Assembly (NCBI RefSeq): GCF_000967965.1 | Contig: NZ_LACC01000005.1 | Span: 110,676-174,675, forward strand | Origin: Pseudomonas fluorescens | Lineage (GTDB): Bacteria > Pseudomonadota > Gammaproteobacteria > Pseudomonadales > Pseudomonadaceae | Reading direction: 5' to 3' | DNA: 64,000 bases | In this document: piece after piece, positions 55,017 to 62,952 of the stretch | Numbering within the stretch: the first letter of the stretch is position 1 | Layout: each line of letters begins with the position of its first letter | The notes under the pieces: generated by a model | Databases searched by the model: none | Told to the model about the DNA's origin: nothing | The model's input: the letters and a program-made list of their open reading frames with translations, nothing else | Translations under genes and position numbers: made by a program

Positions 55017-55709
55017 TCAGGCTTCGCTGATCTGGCTGACACTGGTGATCTGCCCATTCCAGACCATCTCGTAATGCGCCGTCTGCACAATCGACGAAAC
55101 CGGCCTCGGCGTCATCAGCGCCCAGCAATGACTGCCCGGCATCCGCACCGAGTGATAACGCAAACCGGGACAACCGGCGTCCCGCACCGCCCGTCCCAGC
55201 ACTCGGGAATGGCTGTAGTCGTCCGGCGCATACACCGGATCGCTCATCGGCAGGGCGGTGGCGTCCTTCATCCCGGCATCGCCAAAAGCACAAGCCAACC
55301 CCCGGAACACAAAGCGCTCATAGTTCAGGCTCGGCACCCTCGACCAATACAGCGCCTGGTGATGGCGCACCTCGGCCAGCGCCGCTTCCATCGAATCCGC
55401 CAGGTACAACACGCCAAAACGGCCGTCGCTGAAACGCGAACCCGCCGGATTAACGTGGGTAAAGGGCGCAATGGCGTAGGAGCAACCCGCAATGCCAAAC
55501 GGGATCTCGCTGCGCGCAATCAACTCCAGCTGACCCACCTCATTCTTCAACCGAGGATTGGTCAGCGCCTGAATCTCGAACAACACCTCGAACTCATCTG
55601 CGTCCGCCACATCATCAAACAACGCAATGGGCGGAAACTTCGAATTGACCAGGCGATAAGCCTGCAACGACTGACCGGCAAACACCGCCAGCTCGCTCGC
55701 CATCACCAT
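55017..55709 (-). CDS. RES domain toxin
   Basis: A 230-residue RES-family toxin (type II toxin-antitoxin). The RES domain shows the N-terminal LQAYRLVNSKFPPIALFDD, the AALAEVRHHQALY segment and LGRAVRDAGCPGLRYHSVR near the end. Characterised RES toxins degrade NAD+ in the cell. The start at 55709 overlaps the antitoxin stop; a second ATG two codons in is also possible. The Xre antitoxin gene lies immediately upstream. Confidence 0.92.
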   Translation of the reverse strand: MVMASELAVFAGQSLQAYRLVNSKFPPIALFDDVADADEFEVLFEIQALTNPRLKNEVGQLELIARSEIPFGIAGCSYAIAPFTHVNPAGSRFSDGRFGVLYLADSMEAALAEVRHHQALYWSRVPSLNYERFVFRGLACAFGDAGMKDATALPMSDPVYAPDDYSHSRVLGRAVRDAGCPGLRYHSVRMPGSHCWALMTPRPVSSIVQTAHYEMVWNGQITSVSQISEA

Positions 55710-56107
55710 TGCGCACCCCGCAGCATGTCGATGCGGCGGAAGGTTTCATACAGCGAAATCATGTCGCCCTGGGCCATGATCTCCAGCGGCGAACGCCCGT
55801 TGAAAAACTCGTTGTCGTTGGCCATCGAGGCAAAGCCGTAGACGTTGTCCGGGTTATCGAACACCAGCCGCAACGTCGCATGCATGTTCAGCACGAAGCT
55901 TATGCGCTGCATCTGGTCCGCATCCAGCGCCACCGCCCAATCCGGGTCGCGCTGCCGGGCGCGGGTGTAGGTGCTGCGGGAAATACGCAAGATGCGACAG
56001 GCCTGGTCGCTGGTGGCTTTCCACTTTTCCAGAATGCTCACGGCGGCGCGCAGGCCGGTGACGCATTGGTTTTTTGTGAAGGATTGGGCTTGGATGGGGA
56101 CGGCCAT
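55703..56107 (-). CDS. Xre/DUF2384 family antitoxin
   Basis: A 134-residue antitoxin paired with the RES toxin. The middle KATSDQACRILRISRSTYTR is a helix-turn-helix, and the C-terminal GFASMANDNEFFNGRSPLEI is the DUF2384 region that docks on RES. Start chosen at the ATG 56107 (MAVPIQAQSF); the longer frame adds an unconserved N-terminus. It overlaps the toxin start by seven bases, so expression is coupled and the antitoxin probably autoregulates. Confidence 0.92.
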   Translation of the reverse strand: MAVPIQAQSFTKNQCVTGLRAAVSILEKWKATSDQACRILRISRSTYTRARQRDPDWAVALDADQMQRISFVLNMHATLRLVFDNPDNVYGFASMANDNEFFNGRSPLEIMAQGDMISLYETFRRIDMLRGAQW

Positions 56108-56202
56108 TTTCGTGTGCTCTATCTGAGTCTGTAGATTCAAATGTAGTTTTATTGAATCTATAGAGCAATATTGCCGCGACCAGTGGGCTTGCGCATATAA
56201 AC

Positions 56203-56231
56203 AAAACGGGCGCCCCGCAGACGCCCGTTTT
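56203..56231. terminator. Bidirectional terminator hairpin
   Basis: AAAACGGGCG (56203-56212) pairs with CGCCCGTTTT (56222-56231) around CCCCGCAGA. It separates the antitoxin promoter region from the glycosyltransferase 3' end and can act in both directions. Confidence 0.85.
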
Positions 56232-56254
56232 TATTGATAGCTCACTTCAATACA

Positions 56255-57844
56255 TCATTGATCCAAAGCCTGCGTTACCGCTTGCCTGGTCACCGCCGTT
56301 TTCCCATCGGGAACAAACGCCGCACTGCCATTCTCATGCGCATGAAACAGCCGTGCGCCGTTGTTGGGCTTGGTGGTGATCAATTGATGGTCGGCCGACA
56401 GATAATCCAGCGGCAGTCGTTTGATGTCCTTGTACTGCTCCACGATGATCGTGCGCTGTGGATTCCAGGTCTCGCCACTTTGCTTTTCCAGCCATGCCAT
56501 CAATGCGGCGCTGTCGCCGGTTTGTGGAATGTCCGAATCCGGGAGCACGTAGTAGAACGGGGCGCCCTGGTTTTGCAGGTACATCGGCAGCTTGTTGTCG
56601 ACATCCACCAGCACCATGCGCCATTCGCTCCACGGTGCCGTCTTGATGGCTTCGGCGCGCACCTCCTGGGTGAACTGCATGACGCCGCCCGCACCGCCGT
56701 TGGTCCAGGGATAGACAACACCAAGGACCAAGAACAGGAACCCGGCCGCCCCGGCAATACCCTTGGTCCAACCGGGCCCGCCGGATTTACCGGCAGCCTG
56801 ACGCGCCGCCATGCGCCGGGTGACCCACCAGGCCGCCAGCAATTGCGCGAACGGCACCAGCGGCAAGACGTAGTAGCTGCGCCGGCTGCCACTGGCGGTG
56901 AAGAACAGGAACAGCAACCCCAGGCCCAAAATCAGCCAGCGAACGTTGGGTTCGGTGTGCTTCCAGCCGCGCACGGCCACCCACAGGCCGAGCATCCAGC
57001 AGGGTGCCCAGGGCAGGGTGTAGAGCGGCAGATACAGCAGGTAGGTATAGATCGGGCCGATGTTGTCGAACGGCTTGAAAAACCGAACCACGTTCTCCTG
57101 AAACACCAGGCCCAGCCCGCTCGGCCCAAAAGTCGGCGTGCCATAACGGTGCGACAACATGAACGGCAGCATGTAGACCACGCCACCCACCAGCATCGCC
57201 AGAAACAGGCGTGGATTGAGATGGTTTTTCCAGCGTCCTTCACTGAGCAGATGCGGCAACAGCATCAGCCCCGGCAGGATGAATCCAATCAAGCCCTTGA
57301 GCAGTGAGGTCAGCGCCAGCATCAGGAAAAACACGCAGTACCGACTCAGGCGCGTGTCGTCCGGGCCGCGCCAATACCACCAGACTGCCGCCAACACACC
57401 GCAAACCGTCAGCACGTCCGCCGTGGCGACCCGGGCCCAGAACACGAAAAAGAACGTCGTCGCCAGAAACCACCCGGCAATCAGGCCGGTGCCTTTGCTA
57501 TAGAGCCGTTCACCGATCAGATAGACCAGCCAGACACTCAGCCAGGCCGCCAGAACCGAGGGCAAGCGCAGCGACCAGTGCCCGAGGCCACCCATCAAAT
57601 GGGCCGTGGCGGTAATCAACCAATAGGACGGCAGCGGCTTGTCGTAGTAGGGCATGCCCTTGAGGTAAGGATCGAAATAATCGCCGGTTTGCAGCATCTG
57701 CAACGCAATGTTCGCCCAGCGCGTTTCCGCGCCCCAAAGCTCCCTTGCGCCCAACCCGAACAGCAATAGAAACGCCGATACGCCAAGCAGAAGGATCAGC
57801 GCACCCTGGTCACTTTTCAGAAAACGAACTAAAGAATTTTTCAT
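56255..57844 (-). CDS. ArnT-like membrane glycosyltransferase
   Basis: A 529-residue inner-membrane glycosyltransferase of the ArnT/PMT (GT-C) superfamily. About 10-12 hydrophobic segments; N-terminal signature ELWGAETRWANIALQMLQTG and the catalytic Asp/Glu pair in GAETRWA and YYDKPLPSYWL. The C-terminal ~150 residues form a periplasmic domain. ArnT adds 4-amino-arabinose to lipid A; this one lacks arn neighbours, so its sugar and acceptor are unknown. Start at ATG 57844 (MKNSLVRFL). Confidence 0.85.
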   Translation of the reverse strand: MKNSLVRFLKSDQGALILLLGVSAFLLLFGLGARELWGAETRWANIALQMLQTGDYFDPYLKGMPYYDKPLPSYWLITATAHLMGGLGHWSLRLPSVLAAWLSVWLVYLIGERLYSKGTGLIAGWFLATTFFFVFWARVATADVLTVCGVLAAVWWYWRGPDDTRLSRYCVFFLMLALTSLLKGLIGFILPGLMLLPHLLSEGRWKNHLNPRLFLAMLVGGVVYMLPFMLSHRYGTPTFGPSGLGLVFQENVVRFFKPFDNIGPIYTYLLYLPLYTLPWAPCWMLGLWVAVRGWKHTEPNVRWLILGLGLLFLFFTASGSRRSYYVLPLVPFAQLLAAWWVTRRMAARQAAGKSGGPGWTKGIAGAAGFLFLVLGVVYPWTNGGAGGVMQFTQEVRAEAIKTAPWSEWRMVLVDVDNKLPMYLQNQGAPFYYVLPDSDIPQTGDSAALMAWLEKQSGETWNPQRTIIVEQYKDIKRLPLDYLSADHQLITTKPNNGARLFHAHENGSAAFVPDGKTAVTRQAVTQALDQ

Positions 57845-58030
57845 CACTGTTTCGCATGTTGCGCTCGCCGTGGCGACGCTGGAGTAGCAAGGCTATCGGG
57901 CGAAATGTGATGGGATTGTCAGTAGATTGCGAATAAACCGTTGCTTCGGATTGAAGCGTGGTTGCTGCATCAAGTGAAGTAAGGCCGTGATCTGCATGAT
58001 GAAAAATTGTTCATGCAAACCACGGCCCCA

Positions 58031-58105
58031 TTATCGATCAAACGTACGCCCCAACCCATCCAGTTGCGTGGCAACAGGCGCTGGTCGACGACTGCTCAAT
58101 ACCAG
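58031..58105 (-). pseudogene. Remnant of a chemoreceptor 3' end
   Basis: This 75-base stretch translates to the last 24 residues of a methyl-accepting chemotaxis protein: LVLSSRR, then TQLDGLGRTF and a TAA stop at 58031. Sixteen of 24 residues match the tail of the intact chemoreceptor at 58895 ([17 protein letters not shown]). It adjoins the stop codon of the PtrA-like gene. No other part of this copy remains nearby. Confidence 0.8.
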
Positions 58106-58109
58106 CTGA

Positions 58110-58316
58110 TCAGCCTTTGACGCGATCGGCGGCCTTGGCTTTGCTTTCAGCTACAGCGGGTTCAGCCTGCTGTTTTTGTGCAACCTGGAAGGCTTCCATC
58201 GAGACTTTTCGGGCCGACTCCATGCGTGCGAAGGTCTTATCACCGCCACCTGTGGCCATCGCCAGAGAAGAGGCGGTCAGAGCGGCAACTACGAAGAGAA
58301 CTTTCATGGATTTCAT
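58110..58316 (-). CDS. Small exported peptide, PtrA-like
   Basis: A 68-residue exported peptide with signal MKSMKVLFVVAALTASSLAM (cleavage after AMA). The mature part TGGGDKTFARMESARKVSME resembles the N-terminal region of Pseudomonas PtrA-type co-regulatory proteins (recalled). A GAGGAT site precedes the ATG. It ends just before the chemoreceptor remnant. Periplasmic, function uncertain. Confidence 0.6.
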   Translation of the reverse strand: MKSMKVLFVVAALTASSLAMATGGGDKTFARMESARKVSMEAFQVAQKQQAEPAVAESKAKAADRVKG

Positions 58317-58552
58317 TTGGGTATCCTCAAGTGATATTTAATTAAAAGCTGACAGTGGAATCTATTTGCTAAAACCGATATTCCTCGGCCGACTAAGAAG
58401 GCACACCAGGTTTCACGGTGCTTCTTTGTTCAAAGAGTCAATCAACATGACGCCCAGTGCGACTTGATTGAAGTTTGCTGTTGCTGGCTGTCATCAAGGT
58501 CCAGCCATTTACATTAATTAACCCGCGGCATTACACAGCCAGGATAAAAGCA

Positions 58553-58588
58553 AGCTAATCGAATGAACTTCCAATCATTCGATTAGCT
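58553..58588. other. Perfect 14-bp inverted repeat
   Basis: AGCTAATCGAATGA (58553-58566) pairs with TCATTCGATTAGCT (58575-58588) over an 8-base loop. It could be an operator, an RNA stem or a recombination site; nothing adjacent decides. Confidence 0.7.
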
Positions 58589-58606
58589 AAATTTGCAGGT
58601 AACAAA

Positions 58607-58639
58607 AAACCTCATTCGCACTGAGTGCCTATGAGGTTT
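58607..58639. terminator. Double stem-loop, probable terminator
   Basis: AAACCTCAT pairs with ATGAGGTTT (58607-58615 and 58631-58639), with an inner GCAC-TGA-GTGC stem. A tracts precede it, so it can terminate minus-strand transcripts, though T tracts are short. Confidence 0.55.
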
Positions 58640-58894
58640 AGCTTCCACTTCTGGGGGCAGGTGGGGAACAGAGCCCGCGTCACCTGTTGCGTATTCTGAA
58701 CGGGGAAACCCGAGTTCGTTCATTTTTTGATCAAATTCGCTGACCAACGGCAGTCTCATGGCCAGTCATTTTTTGCCCGTCTGGATAGCGCAGCCAGCAC
58801 CATGACTGGCTTTGCGGCGAGTCGGAAGGCAGATGAAACGCCCGCGGATTTTTTCGTCTTTTTTTAAAACACCTCGAGGAAAATCCGGGCTGCA

Positions 58895-60391
58895 TCATTG
58901 GTGAAACGTCCGCCCCAACGCATCCAGCCGAGTCGCAATCGGCGGCAAACGCCGACTGCTCAGTGCCAGCGTCTCCACATCATCCGCCGTGTTCTGCGCA
59001 ATGCTCTGCACCGACTGCAAGCGCCCGACAATCTCGAAACTCGCCGAGGACTGTTCGCGGGTCGTCGTGACAATCCGCCCATTGAGCTCATCGATGTGCA
59101 AGATGTCGCTGCCGACGGCCTGCAACATCGCCACCGCCAACTGACTGTCCTCGACACAGCGCTCCACACCTTCGCGACTGTCCTGCATGGCCTCCACGGC
59201 TTTGCGGCTGCCTTGCTGCAAGGCCTCGATGATGGTCCGGATTTCCTTGGTGGACACCGCCGTGCGCTGCGCCAGGCTGCGCACTTCATCGGCCACCACC
59301 GCAAAGCCCCGGCCTTGCTCGCCGGCACGCGCCGCTTCAATCGCCGCGTTGAGCGCCAGCAAGTTGGTCTGGTCGGCAATGCTGCTGATCACCTCCAGCA
59401 CCGTACTGATCTGCTGCGCCTGCCCCGCGAGCACCTGCACAGTCTGGTTGGTGCCCTCCAGGCGCGAGGCCAGTTGAGTGATTTCCTGCCGCGCACGGTT
59501 CACGCTTTCCTGCCCACGGGTGATCTGCACACTGGCTTGGCCGGCATGTTCAACGGCATGCTCGACATGCACCACGATGTGCTCCATCGCATCGCCCATG
59601 CGCTGCATCGACCCGGTCATCTGCGCGATTTCCGTCAACTGATGCTTCGCGCCTTTCTCCAGCGTGTTACTGGCCTTGGCCAACTCCTGGCCCAACTGCC
59701 CCAAGCCCTGAGAGTCATGCACCACGCCGTCCACCAGCGCGGTGATCTGCCCCAGGAACTGATCGAAGCGCTGCGCCAGCGACACATGCACCCGCGCCTT
59801 GTCACCCTGGCCGGTACCGACGGTGAACTGCGACGTGGTGGCGAGCATCTTGTCCAGCATGTCCTGGCTCTCCACCGCATCGGCCTGGCTGTGCACCGCC
59901 AGATAGAGCAGCGCGACCGTCTCCATCACCACATAAAAGGCGTGAACGAACACCATCGTCCAACCCCCGTGATGGGCCATCACAAACACCGGAAAACCCT
60001 GATGCTGCAGCGCATGAAACACCACGTGATGCAGCGCAATCGTCACCGCCGCCACCAGAATCGGCAGCCAGTCCCGATAAAACGTCAACACCGCCAACAA
60101 CGCAAAAATCCCGAAGTGCGACTCAATGACCCCCTCGGCCTGATTGATATGCAACGCCGCCATCACCATCAAACCCACGCCCAGCAAACAACGCATCAAC
60201 CGCGACCCGCCGATGGCGCGATACAACAGCGTCAATAACACGCTGGTGCCACCGCCCACCAACAGCGCCTGCTTGAAGGTGTCGTGCCAGAACGCCAGGC
60301 CGATAGCGAAAGCGAACATCAGCCAGATCAGGCCCAGCATGATGCGGTCGGCTTTGCGGTAGTGGTCGAGGAAACGAGGGGGGAAGGGCAT
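58895..60391 (-). CDS. Methyl-accepting chemotaxis protein
   Basis: A 498-residue chemoreceptor. The N-terminal ~170 residues contain five or six hydrophobic helices rich in histidine ([19 protein letters not shown]), not a periplasmic loop domain, so it probably senses inside or within the membrane. There is no clear HAMP. The signalling domain has the hairpin tip [20 protein letters not shown] and [17 protein letters not shown], which binds CheA/CheW. The tail duplicates the remnant at 58031. Signal unknown. Confidence 0.92.
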   Translation of the reverse strand: MPFPPRFLDHYRKADRIMLGLIWLMFAFAIGLAFWHDTFKQALLVGGGTSVLLTLLYRAIGGSRLMRCLLGVGLMVMAALHINQAEGVIESHFGIFALLAVLTFYRDWLPILVAAVTIALHHVVFHALQHQGFPVFVMAHHGGWTMVFVHAFYVVMETVALLYLAVHSQADAVESQDMLDKMLATTSQFTVGTGQGDKARVHVSLAQRFDQFLGQITALVDGVVHDSQGLGQLGQELAKASNTLEKGAKHQLTEIAQMTGSMQRMGDAMEHIVVHVEHAVEHAGQASVQITRGQESVNRARQEITQLASRLEGTNQTVQVLAGQAQQISTVLEVISSIADQTNLLALNAAIEAARAGEQGRGFAVVADEVRSLAQRTAVSTKEIRTIIEALQQGSRKAVEAMQDSREGVERCVEDSQLAVAMLQAVGSDILHIDELNGRIVTTTREQSSASFEIVGRLQSVQSIAQNTADDVETLALSSRRLPPIATRLDALGRTFHQ

Positions 60392-60468
60392 GTACGCTTA
60401 CTCCATGTATTCGAACCGGGAAGAAGCTGGGGTAGGACTAATACCAAAAGACAAGCCTGACACTGACA

Positions 60469-60565
60469 CTGTGGCGAGGGAGCTTGCTCCCGCTGGGCTG
60501 CGAAGCGGCCCCAAAAAAATGGGACTGCTGTGCAGTCCAACGGGAGCAAGCTCCCTCGCCACAGG
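60469..60565. repeat. REPIN, GTGGCGAGGGAGC type
   Basis: CTGTGGCGAGGGAGCTTGCT at 60469 and inverted AGCAAGCTCCCTCGCCACAG ending at 60564. It is in the 384-base gap between the chemoreceptor and the small gene at 60776, which otherwise holds no gene I can recognise. Confidence 0.92.
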
Positions 60566-60727
60566 TCCTTTATCGCTTGAGCCATTGAGGCAAATCGATT
60601 GCCGCCATGGTCGAGGTGTATTTGAGAAGCCGTGGGGAGCGTAGCCCTTGGCCATCATTCTTGACCGGTACGACGTCGCTTGCGCAAAACAATGTCCGAT
60701 ATAGAGGCAAGTAATGCCGAAGTGACG

Positions 60728-60768
60728 GGGAGTACGACAGACTCCGTTGCAAAGCCTGTCGTACTCCC
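60728..60768. terminator. Strong stem-loop after the small basic protein gene
   Basis: GGGAGTACGACAG (60728-60740) pairs perfectly with CTGTCGTACTCCC (60756-60768) around a 15-base loop. It starts eight bases after the stop codon of the small gene on the minus strand. No T tract follows, so it may stabilise or end the transcript. Confidence 0.7.
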
Positions 60769-60775
60769 GAGGTCA

Positions 60776-60910
60776 TTACGACTTCTTCGACGGATAGTTA
60801 CCGCGCAAGCCAACGGACTTGTTGCCGGTTTTGCTCGGCAGGTTCGGCACTAGCGGACGGGATCTGGGCTGGGGGTTGGAGCGGCTTTGGGGTTGAGGTT
60901 GCTTGCTCAT
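60776..60910 (-). CDS. Small basic Pro/Gln/Ser-rich protein, 44 residues
   Basis: A 44-codon gene running from ATG at 60910 to TAA at 60776. It has an ideal ribosome site (AGGAGGTGAACA before the ATG). The product is basic, rich in P, Q, S, R and K (MSKQPQPQSRSNPQPRSRP, then PSKTGNKSVGLRGNYPSKKS), with no hydrophobic segment, so it is probably a disordered cytoplasmic or nucleic-acid-binding peptide. A 13-bp stem-loop follows the stop. Family not recognised. Confidence 0.72.
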   Translation of the reverse strand: MSKQPQPQSRSNPQPRSRPLVPNLPSKTGNKSVGLRGNYPSKKS

Positions 60911-61072
60911 TGTTCACCTCCTGACTTACAGGATTTCGCGAGGTGGTTTACTCATGAAGTTTAGCTAATCGACTGTGGTCAGGGGGGGGCACTTGGGGAA
61001 GGTGTTTTGAGCGATTGGCTTTTCTTTTTCGGCCCCGTTGATAGACCCCCTTACGCGATTCTCGGATGTTGC

Positions 61073-61282
61073 CTACAACTTCGGCAGGATTGAGCCAGGA
61101 AAGTCGGCGCCCTTAATTTCACACTTTGTTACCGCATACCCCAGCCGGGCGTAAAAACCTGCTTTGGTAACAGCCTGTTCGGCTGCCTCCCTCCTTGCGC
61201 TCACTTGCCTGCCAAGCCCATCCCAGAGCGCTGTACGCGCCTTTTCAAACGCCCAATCCGCGAATTGGCCGGGTGATTGCAT
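61073..61282 (-). CDS. Possible small hypothetical protein
   Basis: A 69-residue frame starting at ATG 61282 (MQSPGQFADWAFEKARTALW) with plausible helical composition and the end SGSILPKL-like PGSILPKL. It may begin further upstream at 61321. It overlaps no other gene but covers part of the transporter promoter region and has no clear ribosome site, so it may be spurious. Confidence 0.35.
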   Translation of the reverse strand: MQSPGQFADWAFEKARTALWDGLGRQVSARREAAEQAVTKAGFYARLGYAVTKCEIKGADFPGSILPKL

Positions 61283-61285
61283 ATG

Positions 61286-61299
61286 CTTGTCTGTACAAG
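61286..61299. promoter_or_regulatory. Palindrome resembling a HutC-type operator
   Basis: CTTGT-CTGT-ACAAG is a near-perfect palindrome about 87 bases upstream of the binding-protein gene. It resembles the HutC operator form TGTA-NN-TACA (here TGTC-TG-TACA), so the transporter may be under HutC-type control. Assignment by similarity only. Confidence 0.45.
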
Positions 61300-61385
61300 T
61301 ATCTGCGTGTGCATAAGACATTCCGCCACGCAGTACACGTGCTCTTGCGTCACAAGCGCTTTCGATGGTCCTTGGGAATAAAATA

Positions 61386-62168
61386 ATGAAAAAAGCATTT
61401 CTCACCCTTTCTGCATTGGCTTTGTGCATAGCTGCCGGTTCTGTGCTGGCCAAGGAGTACAAGGAGTTGCGCTTTGGCGTCGACCCCTCTTATGCGCCGT
61501 TCGAATCCAAGGCCGCTGATGGCAGCCTGGTGGGCTTCGATATCGATCTGGGTAACGCAATCTGCGCTGAGCTGAAGGTCAAGTGCAAATGGGTCGAAAG
61601 TGACTTCGACGGCATGATTCCCGGCCTCAAGGCCAACAAGTTCGACGGCGTGATCTCTTCCATGACCGCCACGCCAGCGCGTGAGAAAGTTATCGATTTC
61701 TCAAACGAGCTGTTCTCTGGCCCGACCGCGCTGGTATTCAAGAAAGGCGTGGCCATCGGCACCGATCCGGCCTCCCTCAAGGGCAAGAAAGTCGGCTACG
61801 AGCAAGGCACCATCCAGGAAGCCTACGCCAAGGCCGTGCTGGACAAGGCAGGGGTAGAGACCCAGGCCTACGCCAACCAGGACCAGGTGTACGCTGACCT
61901 GATCTCCGGACGCCTCGATGCCTCGATCCAGGACATGCTGCAAGCCGAACTGGGCTTCCTGAAGTCGCCACCAGGCGCCGACTTCCAAGTCAGCGAGCCG
62001 GTCGGAAGCCCCCTGCTGCCAGCCAAAACCGCCGTGGGTCTGACCAAAGGCAACGCCGAGCTCCAGGCCTTGCTGAACAAAGGTATCCAGGCACTGCACG
62101 ACAATGGCACCTATGCGGCCGTCCAGCAGAAGCACTTTGGCGATCTGAATCTCTACAGCGGCAAATAA
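61386..62168 (+). CDS. ABC transporter, basic amino acid-binding protein
   Basis: A 260-residue periplasmic binding protein of the lysine/arginine/ornithine (HisJ/ArgT/AotJ) family. Signal MKKAFLTLSALALCIAAGSV (cleavage after LA). Mature LRFGVDPSYAPFESKAADGS and KCKWVESDFDGMIPGLKANK fit the family, with DFDGMIPGL a signature. ATG 61386 is used, though an in-frame TTG/GTG precedes it. It is the first gene of a QMP transporter; exact ligand (arginine, lysine, histidine or octopine-type) is uncertain. Confidence 0.93.
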   Translation: MKKAFLTLSALALCIAAGSVLAKEYKELRFGVDPSYAPFESKAADGSLVGFDIDLGNAICAELKVKCKWVESDFDGMIPGLKANKFDGVISSMTATPAREKVIDFSNELFSGPTALVFKKGVAIGTDPASLKGKKVGYEQGTIQEAYAKAVLDKAGVETQAYANQDQVYADLISGRLDASIQDMLQAELGFLKSPPGADFQVSEPVGSPLLPAKTAVGLTKGNAELQALLNKGIQALHDNGTYAAVQQKHFGDLNLYSGK

Positions 62169-62223
62169 TGACCCTGCGCCCATTTGCGGATGGGCACTTT
62201 TTTGATTGACGTAGGGCTGCTCA

Positions 62224-62952
62224 ATGCTAGAAAACCTATTGCAGATTCTTGGGCTGTCAGGCTTTAGCCTTAAGGGTTTCGGCCCGCTGTTGCTGCAAGG
62301 CTCCTGGATGACTGTCAAATTATCCTTTCTGTGCTTGCTGGTGAGCGTCGGCCTGGGCCTGATCGGCGCCAGCGCCAAGCTTTCGAAATCGGCACTGCTG
62401 CGTGTCCCTGCGCAGGCCTACACCACGCTGATCCGTGGGGTGCCGGACCTGGTGCTGATGCTGTTGATCTTCTACAGCCTGCAAACCTGGCTGACCTCGT
62501 TTACCGATTTCATGGAATGGGAATACATCGAAATCAACCCCTTTAGCGCCGGGGTCATTACCCTGGGCTTCATCTACGGGGCTTATTTCACCGAAACCTT
62601 CCGTGGCGCCATCCTTGCCGTACCGCGAGGGCAGATGGAAGCGGCTACCGCCTACGGCCTGACCCGCGCTCAGCGCTTTCGCTTGGTGGTGTTCCCGCAA
62701 ATGATGCGTTTTGCCCTGCCGGGCATCGGTAATAACTGGATGGTGATCCTCAAGGCCACCGCGCTGGTATCGATCATTGGCCTGGCCGATCTGGTCAAGG
62801 TGGCCCAGGACGCGGGCAAGAGCTCCTATCAGCTGTTCTTCTTTCTGATTCTGGCCGCCTTGATCTATCTGGTGATCACCACCGTTTCGAACTACGTCTT
62901 GCGCCGGATGGAAATCTTCTACGCCGCAGGCACCCGGGAGGCCGTGCGATGA
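62224..62952 (+). CDS. ABC transporter permease (HisQ/AotQ type)
   Basis: A 242-residue inner-membrane permease of the polar amino acid uptake family, with five or six hydrophobic segments and the EAA loop TETFRGAILAVPRGQMEAATAYGL (residues ~120-143). It pairs with the next permease. It starts 56 bases after the binding protein and overlaps the next gene by four bases. Confidence 0.95.
   Translation: MLENLLQILGLSGFSLKGFGPLLLQGSWMTVKLSFLCLLVSVGLGLIGASAKLSKSALLRVPAQAYTTLIRGVPDLVLMLLIFYSLQTWLTSFTDFMEWEYIEINPFSAGVITLGFIYGAYFTETFRGAILAVPRGQMEAATAYGLTRAQRFRLVVFPQMMRFALPGIGNNWMVILKATALVSIIGLADLVKVAQDAGKSSYQLFFFLILAALIYLVITTVSNYVLRRMEIFYAAGTREAVR

Larger units (their letters stand above)
58317..58894. 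other. Non-coding stretch with two strong stem-loops
   Basis: No gene was recognised in these 578 bases, and composition is AT-richer than around it. It holds two stem-loops described separately (58553-58588 and 58607-58639). It lies between the PtrA-like gene and the intact chemoreceptor and may hold promoters and small RNAs, but none is defined. Confidence 0.6.
60911..61385. other. Gap upstream of the ABC transporter
   Basis: The stretch holds the promoter side of the small gene and of the transporter. A weak minus-strand ORF (61073-61282) and a palindrome at 61286-61299 are described separately; nothing else is recognised. Confidence 0.5.

Noticed and set aside
58640..58720. Possible tRNA or tRNA fragment near the stem-loops
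   Set aside because: No cloverleaf, no T-loop consensus, and no CCA end could be fitted.
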